Of a stretch of 64,000 bases of DNA, positions 9,801 to 16,931 are shown in pieces; positions within the stretch are counted from its first letter, which is position 1, and every line of letters begins with the position of its first letter. Where the stretch lies: the NCBI GenBank assembly GCA_963210315.1, contig OY723237.1, positions 1,054,001 through 1,118,000 of the forward strand, given 5' to 3'. The notes beneath the pieces are model-generated. The model made no database searches. It was not told the origin of the DNA and saw nothing but the letters and a program-made list of their open reading frames with translations. Both the position numbers and the translations under genes were made by a program. This DNA comes from Rhynchopus euleeides (taxonomy: Eukaryota > Euglenozoa > Diplonemea > Diplonemida > Diplonemidae).

Positions 9801-12800
9801 GTTGGCGCAGTGGCCCTTCCGGAGCGCGAACACCAGGCCGAGGTTGTCTATGTGGCAGGTCACGCTTGCCTCCCTCACACGCTGCATCATGCGCACCCCC
9901 TGCCACACTGCATACGCTTCCTTCAGGAAGATGTTCGTGTCCGCGTCGCTCCCTTCGAACGCACCTTGGGACACTGACTCCCCTCCCGGTAACACGAGCA
10001 CCGCCGCCCACGCCGTGGATGACGCGTCTGTCCAGAGCTCAATGGTCGGTGGCGGGTTCTGCGGCGTATACCACTCGTTGTCCTCGATGAGTCGTGTCCG
10101 CGCCACTGTCTCCGCCTGCACTGACGGAGGTACTGCGACCCTGGAGTCCCATCGGGCGTTGTTCGAGTGAGTCTGCTTCGCGATGCGCCGCACGAAGGAC
10201 AACACGGCTGGCATGTAACACATCGGTGTCCGCATCACATACGACTGCCAGACGAAAGACCCGAATACTCTGAACGCCCTGCGTGGTGTCGTGTGGCCGT
10301 TGACGACTTCCTTGTACTCTTCCCGTCCGAGGACTTTTTGCACCCAGGCTGTGTCCATGCGGAAACGGTGTCGCGTCAGGTCGAAGTGGATCCCGAACAC
10401 TGTGAAGTCCTGCAGCGGCACGCCGTGTTGTGTGTCGTCGAAGTTCAGGGCGGCCCCCACCTTCTCGCAGCGGCTGATGAAGTCGGCGTACCTCGCCTGT
10501 GCCTCTGGTAGGGAGTCTCCGACAGCGATGAAGTTGTCAATCCAGACTATTCCGTGCTCTGGCGGGAGCAGCACGCGTGCGCTGCGGTTCGCGATTGCCG
10601 GGGAATGTGACCACCCCATGCACATGACAGTCAGGAAGGTCTTCACGAATGTCTTTCTCTCCCCGCCTAGGCGCACTTCGAAATAGCGTTGGATCTCCTT
10701 GTGTACGGGGAACTGGTAGAACCAGCTGCGTGCATCTGCCATCACCACCCAGCTCGCCGCGGCCACTCGCTGTGTCACCTCCGTGATGTCCTGCAAACGC
10801 ATGTCCGGTGGGCGTGTCATCAGTGCGTTTAGCCGCCTTGCGTCGACGATGAAACGTTGGCCCCCAGACTTCTTGGACACGGTGAACGCTGGCAGCGTGA
10901 GGTACGGGTGTGCATCCGCCTCCGTCAGGACGCCATACTCAACCAAGGTGTCCAGGTGGTGCAACATGTGGCGTGATACCTTCCTCCCCGTTTTACGTAG
11001 TTCTTGGCGGGCCTCGGGAAGCAGTGCGTCAGCGAAAGCGGCTGGCTTGGTGATGAGGTCCAAGACCCCCGTCAGTTCACCCTCGCTGTCCAACCGTCGC
11101 AGTTCCTTGAGATTGAGGCGCGAGGTGCAGATCTCCGCGATGTAGTCCTCTTCCTCCGACAGCTCCGTCTTCGCGTTGGCTGGCCGTATCACCTTCCCCC
11201 CCGTGCACACACCCAAGTCCTCCCCGTAGAGGTCCTCGACACCCGGACCGTACGACTCTGCGCTATCCACCTCGCTCCACGCTTCCTCATCACTGGGTGG
11301 AGGGTCGGACGTGGCTTCGTCGGATGTGGCATCTTCGTAGTAGCGGCGCGCTGCGAACAGCCTCGTGGTCCCCGGGAAGTGGGTTGCTGTCAGGGGTTTT
11401 GGCTGTGTGCGCGTAGTCCCCCCTTGCTGTCGTTTTTTCTTCTTCACCACTCGATCTTCGCCGACACCTGTGCTGTCTCGCGCGCGTGTGCGTTTTCCGC
11501 CGCTGATACGTAACGCATCACACCGTCGACCGTCGCGTGTCTCGAGAGGAGGCGCACCTCCTCCAGTGGAACGTTCTTCCGCGCAAGCTGTGTGAGTGCC
11601 CCCCTCCGCAGAGAGTGTGCCGTGAGCCCCCTCCGTGCCCGCTTGACGGCTTTTACCACGGTCCGGTAGGTGACGTCCGCCGGGAACAGTCTCGTCTCTC
11701 CTGCACTGCGCGCCCTGCGGAGGCGGTGTCGGAGGATACGGTGTAGGTCCTTCGGCAGGGAGATTCCTGTGATGTGACCCATGTGGAAAGGGTCCGCCTT
11801 CGACTGGGTCCAGCGCACGTATATCGGCTCGCTGCGCTTTTCCGATGTGACGTCCTTCACATCCAAACGCAGTGCGTCCGAAGCCCTTGCCGCACCCCCC
11901 CACATGATGCCGAGCAGCAGTTTCACGATGGGACGTGGCTCCTTCGCTAGCGCCTCCCGGATGTTGTGGGCTGTTGCTGGTTCTGCTTGCTTCTGTGGTC
12001 GTAGTGCTCCTCCCCGTTTCAGCGCCCGCCTGTAGTCCGCCACAATTTGTCTTCCGTCGAGGGGGAACGCTGCGAAGCGTCTGAGTGCTGCTGCAAGGTT
12101 GTTGAGGTACTGGAGGGCGGACTGCACTGATAGCCCGTCCTTCCGTTGCTTCGTGACCCACAGCACCGCCCCTTCGTCGTGTGGCAGTGTCCGCCTCTCC
12201 GCTTTCATCCACCCTTCCCGGAACTGCGAGTATCTGTCGTATGTGCGGCGGAGGGCCCCCCAGTATGTGGGTGCGAGGGCTTGGGACAGGGTGTGCTGTA
12301 GTTCCTGGCGAATGGTGGTTGCTTCCTCCGGGGTCACGCTCGTCTCGGTCTTGCGGGGGCGTCCTCTTGTTGACGGGGGGGCAGATGGTACTGCCTTCAC
12401 ATACACCACCGCGGCGGGGGGGAGGGTCGTGGCCCGCGGGCGTCCCCTGCTGGTGTCGGGAAGTCACTGTCGCTTGCCTTTCCCCCCCCGTCCTTTGTGG
12501 TGGCCCTTTCCCGAGTAGGGCGCGGGGCGGTCCTGCGTGTTACGCTCCTGCAGGAACCGCTCCTGAAACGCGGCCCGCCTCTCCTGCGTGTCGTCCTGCG
12601 TGGCCCGCCCCTCCCGGAGTAGGCGCCCGTGTGCCACCGCATCGTACTTCGCTGGGTCCATAATCTTCGCCTTTGCCAGGTAGAGGCGGGCGCCCGCTCG
12701 CCCCTTCAGGAGAAAGTGTGAGTTCATAGCGACGATTGTCTTGTGAAGGGCCTCGATAAACCGGTCCGGATCGTCGTCGTCGCGGATCAGCCCCATTGTC

Positions 12801-15217
12801 TGAAACAGAGAGTCGAAGGCCTGGATGAGCTGGTGTTGCCAGTCCGGTGAACTCGGGGCATCGCTGAGCTCCGCCTGTCGGAAAACCCGGGATACCTCAG
12901 CTTTCACCAACCTGCGTCCGGGGGCAGTGGCGATCGACGATCCCCAGGTCGACACGATGTGGGCGGAGAAGTCAGCGGGCAGCTCGGCCTCCGTCCGCTG
13001 CAGCGCCTTCTGCAGAGTGGCGATCTGCTTCGCCTGCGTCTCCACGGTCTTCTTCAGCTCCTTCTGCTCCTTCTCCAGCCGGCCTGTCAACTTCAGCAGG
13101 TACTCCAGCGAGTTCGCCACGCGGAGATCGGTGTTCGAGTCGGCGGGGTGGTGTGCGTCCCTGTGCTGGAGGCCCGTGCCACTCTGGCTGTCCGCCTCGC
13201 TGTACTCCCCGTCCTCGCCTAGCTCGCCCGCCCCTGCTGCCAGGTCCGCCGCGGTCTCCTCGTCGACCGCCTGCCGGACCCATGCGCACTCGGGGCACAC
13301 CCAGCCCCTGTCCCCTGCGCCCTCGAGCCATTCGGGGACGATGTGCGCCGGGATGTGCTCTCTCATGCACGTCCTGACCGTGGTCCCACCGCAGTCGTGG
13401 CAGCTGAATGCGGTCCTGGCTGTGTGCGTTGTATTGCAGGTTTCGAATATGCACTCGGGGCGACGCTCTGCTGGCTCGTTGTCGGGGTGGGCGGGGTCGG
13501 GAACCTTCAGGGTGTCCCAATCCAGAGTGGCCATCTTCTCTGTTACGCAGCTCGGCGTAGTTACTGTCCCTCTCTGTTTGTTACACGCAGCACGGCGTTG
13601 TTACTGTCCCTCTCTGTAAGATACACGCAGCTCGGCGTAGTTACTGTCCCTCTCTGTTTGTTACACGCAGCACGGCGTTGTTACTGCCCCTCTCTGTAAG
13701 ATACACGCAGCTCGGCGTAGTTACTGTCCCTCTCTGACCTCAAAATACGCGCAGCTCGGCGTACTCCCTCAGCCCGTAGTTACGCACGGCGTAGTTACTG
13801 TCCCTCTCTCTTCAGAACAACCACGCAGCTCGGCGTACTCTGTCCGCTTCTGTCACTCTTGCCCCCCTCTTGATTCTCTCGCCTGCTTGATAGTTTGTTG
13901 CGTTGACGCTTCTACACACAAAACCCTGAACTGATCACACCCTGAGCCTGATGAAGGGTGGGGTTAGTGTATAGAGCACGTTTGGTTGCAGCTGTGGTGG
14001 GGCGCTTTCCGCTCACACGAGTGTGCTTAAAAATTTTTTTACCCCCCTTTTTGACAGTCTTTGCCCAGCTCCCCCCCTTTTTCCCCCCATCGACCCAGTT
14101 TTCCCCCGACCCTGGAAAGTTAGGAATACCCCTGGTGTTGTGATATAAAAGGCACGGTCCCACCAATGCAGTCGGGGTTACCCGATGCAGGGAGAGCAAG
14201 ACAGAAGGCTGGCATACTCTTTGCCCAGAGCTTGATGCCCCGCAGCGCCCAGCGGAACGTCTCAGTGTCAGGCACGCAACGCAGCAGCTTCTCGGCGACT
14301 CGTGTGCCGTTGATGCTGCGCTGCGACGCATCGTCGAGGTTCCGCAGCAGCGAGTCCGCTCCGATGTTAAACGGCGGCGAAGGGGGGATCTGTGCGGGTT
14401 GTGGGATAAGGCAGGTTGGCAGCAGCAAGCTAGACACGCCCCCCCTCCCCATCCCAAACAATGTCTCTTTTTTTACAACAGCTAGCTCTTTGCGCACTAA
14501 ACAAAAGAATCCGGCGTCCGCAATCTGTTTGTTTGTGCAACCCCCCCACCCCCACCCCCACGCATCATATCATACCCTCTCGAGATCAAGCGCCGAGAAG
14601 ACGAGATCGATCTGGATCCCGTCAAACTTCATCTTGATCACCGGCACATGCGCATCCCTCACGGGGTTCAGCTCCTGCACCAGTTTGTGCTTCTTCAGGA
14701 TGTTGACCAGGGTCGTGAAGAAGTCCTCTCTGTCCACCTCGCGCGGCGCAATGCACAGCGTATCGATATCCGCACCGGGGAAATGCACCCCGAGGGCATA
14801 CGAGCCGAAGCAGAGGAGGCGGCCGCCGTGCTCATCGGGCCTTTCGTACCCCTTGGCGCGCAGGAGGATGCAGATCCAGGTTTTGATCAGCTTCTCGAGA
14901 CGCACCAGCACCGTCCCTCGACGCTCGCCCTCCTGGTTGCTTTCAACGGTGAACTGCAGCGCTGCCCGGAGGGAGGACGACGCAGCCTCCTCCTCAGGCG
15001 TGGGGGGCTCGTCCCGCAGCGGTTCCTGCGGGCCCCGGTCCTCCCTCGCGGAGGCCCCATCCAGCATGATCAGCGGCGCCTGAGCCCCTGTCGGCACCCC
15101 TGCCGACAGCACCGGGGAGCTCTGTCCCATCCCAGGGAGGGACGGCACGGGCGACCCCGGCACGCTGCCATTCCCCACTACAGCCCCTGGTGTCGCCGGG
15201 CCCTGCATCGCATCCAA
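6593..15217 (-). CDS. PAP: Nuclear poly(A) polymerase, five exons
   Basis: Adds poly(A) tails to cleaved pre-mRNA. My exon model is 15217-14576, 14389-14218, 8472-7617, 7436-7341 and 6863-6593, joined in frame to 678 residues. All junctions are GT-AG (donors GTATGA, GTATGC, GTATGC, GTGAGG). Exon 1 holds the nucleotidyltransferase signature FGSY (residues 137-140), D150 and D152 of ADIDTLC, and the third catalytic Asp, D204, in IQIDLVF. Exons 2-3 give the central domain (RSINGTRV, IKLWAKNRGVYGN across the splice, GFPGGVAWA) and the RNA-binding domain (PVITPMPP, ESKIR). The C terminus is Ser/Thr/Pro-rich with a basic nuclear-localisation-like stretch (KRKARD...KRRR). Similarity to animal, yeast and plant PAPs runs along the whole protein. 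Intron 2 (8473-14217) contains a 4.7 kb YR retrotransposon. The start ATG has an in-frame ATG three codons later as an alternative. Confidence 0.93.
7341..7436 (-). CDS. PAP: Poly(A) polymerase exon 4 (short)
   Basis: This 96-base exon encodes VAEGKQRQIVDFEGAIMQFQ and about a dozen further residues up to KFHL, which fits the last helix and strand of the PAP RNA-binding domain. It is flanked by CAG and GTGAGG. Intron 3 is 180 bases. Confidence 0.82.
7617..8472 (-). CDS. PAP: Poly(A) polymerase exon 3 (central and RNA-binding domains)
   Basis: Begins with two bases that complete the Asn of AKNRGVYGN and runs through GFPGGVAWA, the helical central domain and the RNA-binding domain. It ends ...GVDTTEQ plus two bases at donor GTATGC. 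A Pro/Ser-rich insertion precedes GYFFVGVD. Confidence 0.9.
8712..8744. repeat. Hairpin in a CGACCCA-rich tract
   Basis: TCGACCCACCGA and its exact reverse complement are separated by nine bases, inside a stretch with several further TCGACCCA repeats (8654-8760). It lies in intron 2 of the PAP gene. A similar ATCGACCCAG occurs at about 14089-14098 on the other side of the inserted retrotransposon. Confidence 0.7.
8810..8866 (+). repeat. Hairpin-forming GC-rich repeat, copy 1
   Basis: Repeated at 8964-9021. Both have CCTCCGGCGGCTGGGGG, a short loop, CCCCCCAG and ACCCCCCTGTG; the loop differs (CTCCG against CAGAG), as if the hairpin had been inverted or converted. Confidence 0.75.
8964..9021 (+). 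repeat. Hairpin-forming GC-rich repeat, copy 2
   Basis: Second copy of the 8810-8866 repeat, about 100 bases downstream in the same orientation within intron 2 of the PAP gene. Confidence 0.75.
9285..9307. repeat. Perfect palindrome abutting the retrotransposon end
   Basis: TTTCGCGCGC, a GAA loop and GCGCGCGAAA form a perfect 10-bp inverted repeat that ends one base before alpha of copy 2. It is absent beside copy 1. Confidence 0.8.
9309..9568 (-). repeat. Split direct repeat block alpha-beta-alpha, copy 2
   Basis: Alpha at 9309-9380 and 9497-9568, beta at 9381-9496; by eye identical to the block in copy 1. Both alpha copies are preceded by an A run (GAAAAGCGCC, TAAAAAGCGCC), a likely recombination core. 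Confidence 0.9.
9606..11453 (-). CDS. Reverse transcriptase-RNase H of YR retrotransposon copy 2
   Basis: About 615 codons. An acidic N-terminal region of roughly 150 residues precedes an RT of the DIRS/Ngaro kind (motif A MADARSWFYQF; WIDNF at 10522-10547; FTVFGIHFDL beyond it) and a C-terminal RNase H with Asp-Glu-Asp-Asp ligands in WTDASS, KEAYAVW, HIDNLG and RADAYTRG. The same frame stays open upstream to 12467 under the recombinase gene, but that stretch translates to low-complexity sequence and is not counted. With no ATG at the junction, RT is probably made as a frameshifted fusion to YR or from a non-AUG start. Confidence 0.9.
   Translation of the reverse strand, partial: RVVKKKKRQQGGTTRTQPKPLTATHFPGTTRLFAARRYYEDATSDEATSDPPPSDEEAWSEVDSAESYGPGVEDLYGEDLGVCTGGKVIRPANAKTELSEEEDYIAEICTSRLNLKELRRLDSEGELTGVLDLITKPAAFADALLPEARQELRKTGRKVSRHMLHHLDTLVEYGVLTEADAHPYLTLPAFTVSKKSGGQRFIVDARRLNALMTRPPDMRLQDITEVTQRVAAASWVVMADARSWFYQFPVHKEIQRYFEVRLGGERKTFVKTFLTVMCMGWSHSPAIANRSARVLLPPEHGIVWIDNFIAVGDSLPEAQARYADFISRCEKVGAALNFDDTQHGVPLQDFTVFGIHFDLTRHRFRMDTAWVQKVLGREEYKEVVNGHTTPRRAFRVFGSFVWQSYVMRTPMCYMPAVLSFVRRIAKQTHSNNARWDSRVAVPPSVQAETVARTRLIEDNEWYTPQNPPPTIELWTDASSTAWAAVLVLPGGESVSQGAFEGSDADTNIFLKEAYAVWQGVRMMQRVREASVTCHIDNLGLVFALRKGHCANYRGNLLLQEIYTTARRQQIRLIPHWVATHDQRADAYTRGTQATHPVELPPVSMPPTLLPARPPR
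11444..12463 (-). CDS. Tyrosine recombinase (integrase) of YR retrotransposon copy 2
   Basis: Inserts the circular DNA copy by site-specific strand exchange. Counting from the codon after the gag stop, the catalytic set is R193 (in GGAARASDALRL), H283 and R286 (HSLRR), H309 (RHATVDG) and nucleophile Y318, in the order R...HxxR...H...Y. The N-terminal half (EEATTIRQELQHTL onward) fits a core-binding domain. The frame is continuous with gag across TGA 12464-12466 and has no ATG until well inside the domain (EGWMKAERR), so start by readthrough of the gag stop is the simplest reading. It ends with TGA at 11444-11446, overlapping the RT frame by a few codons. Confidence 0.9.
   Translation of the reverse strand, partial: LPDTSRGRPRATTLPPAAVVYVKAVPSAPPSTRGRPRKTETSVTPEEATTIRQELQHTLSQALAPTYWGALRRTYDRYSQFREGWMKAERRTLPHDEGAVLWVTKQRKDGLSVQSALQYLNNLAAALRRFAAFPLDGRQIVADYRRALKRGGALRPQKQAEPATAHNIREALAKEPRPIVKLLLGIMWGGAARASDALRLDVKDVTSEKRSEPIYVRWTQSKADPFHMGHITGISLPKDLHRILRHRLRRARSAGETRLFPADVTYRTVVKAVKRARRGLTAHSLRRGALTQLARKNVPLEEVRLLSRHATVDGVMRYVSAAENAHARETAQVSAKIEW
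12464..13534 (-). CDS. Gag-like zinc-binding, coiled-coil protein (ORF1) of YR retrotransposon copy 2
   Basis: 356 residues starting MATLDWDTLK. Residues 28-83 hold regularly spaced ligands (C28, C33, C45, C48, C56, H60, H64, C80, C83) that suggest a cross-brace zinc fold such as a PHD-like finger. Residues around 145-190 (LEKEQKELKKTVETQAKQ) form a coiled coil, and the last 20 residues are Gly/Lys/Arg-rich and could bind RNA. The position as first ORF fits a nucleocapsid role. The stop is TGA followed by CTT, a context that can be leaky. Confidence 0.85.
   Translation of the reverse strand: MATLDWDTLKVPDPAHPDNEPAERRPECIFETCNTTHTARTAFSCHDCGGTTVRTCMREHIPAHIVPEWLEGAGDRGWVCPECAWVRQAVDEETAADLAAGAGELGEDGEYSEADSQSGTGLQHRDAHHPADSNTDLRVANSLEYLLKLTGRLEKEQKELKKTVETQAKQIATLQKALQRTEAELPADFSAHIVSTWGSSIATAPGRRLVKAEVSRVFRQAELSDAPSSPDWQHQLIQAFDSLFQTMGLIRDDDDPDRFIEALHKTIVAMNSHFLLKGRAGARLYLAKAKIMDPAKYDAVAHGRLLREGRATQDDTQERRAAFQERFLQERNTQDRPAPYSGKGHHKGRGGKGKRQ
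13545..13850 (-). repeat. Tandem repeat array in the leader of YR retrotransposon copy 2
   Basis: About seven units, mostly near 40 bases, share ACGCAGC(T/A)CGGCGT(A/T)GTTACTG with two alternating spacers (CTGTTTGTT and CTGTAAGAT). The position equals that of the array in copy 1, but spacers and unit length differ, so the arrays have turned over faster than the rest of the element. Confidence 0.82.
13918..14033 (-). repeat. Split direct repeat beta, 5' end of copy 2
   Basis: 116 bases identical by eye to 9381-9496, preceded by the terminal bases of alpha. It ends in five A residues and is followed by a T run in the intron. Confidence 0.9.
14218..14389 (-). CDS. PAP: Poly(A) polymerase exon 2
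   Basis: Starts at IPPSPPFNIGADSLL after acceptor CAG and ends at IKLWAK plus one base before GTATGC. It matches the conserved PAP stretch in which R-S-(I/L)-N-G-x-R-V is followed by a hydrophobic helix. Intron 1 (14390-14575) is 186 bases. Confidence 0.9.
14576..15217 (-). CDS. PAP: Poly(A) polymerase exon 1 (catalytic domain)
   Basis: Encodes residues 1-214: a variable Pro/Gly-rich N terminus, then the catalytic palm. It ends ...SALDLER in phase 0 at donor GTATGA (14575 downward). Reading past the donor gives V and then a stop, which supports the splice. Confidence 0.9.
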
Positions 15218-16931
15218 TGCAAAAGGCGCAGCGGGAGGTGGGTGGGGAGGGGGGGTGGCGTTAGGGTGCTGTCAGGGCAGCCAAACTCGAGCAAAAGGTG
15301 TGAGGTGCAAGGGGGGGGGGGGGGGGGGGGCGGGGAGAGCGAGAGAGGGACAGCCTCTCCCCACACTCGAGAGGGGAGGGAGGGGGGGGGTGAACCGGGG
15401 TATTCCCAGATCAAAGGCTGCGGCGGGCCCCTGGCTGGGTGGTGCTGTGTGGGTGGTGTGTGTGTGTGTTGGAGATGTTTATTTGATGCGGCGACGCTTC
15501 CACAACCACACTCCTACAAATGGTGGTGTCGTGAGTGAGGATCACGTAGGGCATGCCACCCTTCCCCCCACGCCGTCGTGCGCTGAGTAATAAAAGGAGA
15601 TCTGTTGCTGGGCGCGAGGGACCGGTGGCGGTGGCGGTTGGGTGTTGTGTGGGGCATCCTTTCCTCAGATAACCCTTCCTGTCCCGCCTTCCTGCTGCTT
15701 CCGGGAGGGGCAGAATCGGAGCCGCCCAGCAGAACTGCGGGCAAATCAGAGCTTCTTTTCTTCGTTGAGTTTGGAGCACACCCTTGTGTGTTCCCAAAGG
15801 CTCGTACGAAGCCTATAGGTGAAAGCCGCGACGATGCGTTCATAACTTTGCCTGGATTTTGTGCTGATCAGCATGCTGCAAAGGCATCCAATTCACACTG
15901 TCTCTCTGTTTGCAAAGCCGAAAGGGTGCAGTACAGTGCACGCAGGCCTCGACTGCACTGCAGCAAAGCCTGCCGACGTCGGCGATAATGATATAAGATT
16001 TTGGCTCACAACACCATCTCTCTGTGGCACGGCCTTTTCTGGGAGAAAAGTGCGATCACAGAACGGATGCATGCCAGCCCGACAGGCCGAGCAGGCATGT
16101 CGGCATGGCTGCCGGCAGCTTTGGCCACCTTGAAGTGTGAGAGTATCAGGCTGTTCAGGAAATTCCCGGCGGAAAGCCCATGCAATGATGGAGGGGAAAA
16201 CGGCGCCACAACAAAACATGATGCAGTCACGCCGTAAACCCTGTTTTTCTCGCCGGGGGGGAAAAAGGTCCCGAGATCTGTTGAGACACCCTCAAAAAGT
16301 TGAAGTGTGCAGAGGCACGAGATGGGGGGCGGTGGGGGGGTGGGGGTGGGGAGGTTAAAATGTGACAATTCAGGAAATCGTACTCATGGCGACATATATC
16401 AGGTCAAGCCGCTGTGCCCTGTGAAGTGGCATGGGGGGGAGGGCGGGACAACCATAAAGCTTCATGTGCGTACGGTTTTCCACCTTCCATATTCAGTTTG
16501 CCTTGCGACTTCGGTTTTTTCGCTTCGCCGCGCGCTAACTGCTCGAAAGAAAGGGAACTTAATGTATCAGATTACACAGAACACACCGTTTGGGCTAGTT
16601 TTTTTGGGCAAATACCCCAGGTTTTGTTACGTACGCACGGGCGGTAGTGTCGTGTGGCCCTGACGGAAGGGCGTTTGATGTGAATAGGTGATTTTGTGCT
16701 GCTGGAGCAAGGCACACAGCGCGCGCGCCGTGCGCTCCCACTGGCGCTTTCGCTGTGACAAAGGCAAGCATGTTCGGGGGTGAAAAATCCACAAACCAAT
16801 CGCACCAGAGTGCGATGTGTGGTTTTTCATCGCTGATCGTGAGGTAGTTCCCCTAGAGGGTGAAACAGAGCTGAACACAGTAACACACACACACACACAC
16901 GCACAGGAGGAGAGAGGGATACACGGGCAGG
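15218..16931. other. Region upstream of PAP and of the non-LTR element
   Basis: No gene recognised. It should include the PAP promoter (minus) and the 5' untranslated part of the plus-strand non-LTR element. It contains a 20-base G run at 15311-15330, other G-rich runs near 15370-15390 and 16322-16350, and a (CA)n tract at about 16882-16900 just before ORF1. The stretch 15800-16600 is less GC-rich than its surroundings. Confidence 0.5.
15311..15330 (+). repeat. Poly-G tract upstream of PAP
   Basis: Twenty consecutive G on the plus strand (poly-C in PAP mRNA sense), about 95 bases upstream of the PAP start codon. Length is likely to vary between individuals or assemblies. Confidence 0.8.

Larger units (their letters stand above)
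9309..14033 (-). mobile_element. YR retrotransposon copy 2 (DIRS order), apparently intact, in a PAP intron
   Basis: This 4,725-base element is almost identical to copy 1, with alpha-beta-alpha at 9309-9568 and beta at 13918-14033. It sits in intron 2 of the poly(A) polymerase gene in the same transcriptional direction. All three coding segments are free of internal damage: gag-like ORF (13534-12464), YR (12463-11444) and RT-RNase H (11453-9606). Gag and YR share one frame and are separated only by a TGA; YR and RT are in different frames. It lacks the LTRs and DDE integrase of LTR retrotransposons. The near identity of the copies implies recent movement. Confidence 0.92.

Noticed and set aside
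9606..12467. A 953-codon protein starting at 12467 on the minus strand
   Set aside because: Its first third is the recombinase gene read in the wrong frame; only the part after about 11453 (RT-RNase H) is protein-like.
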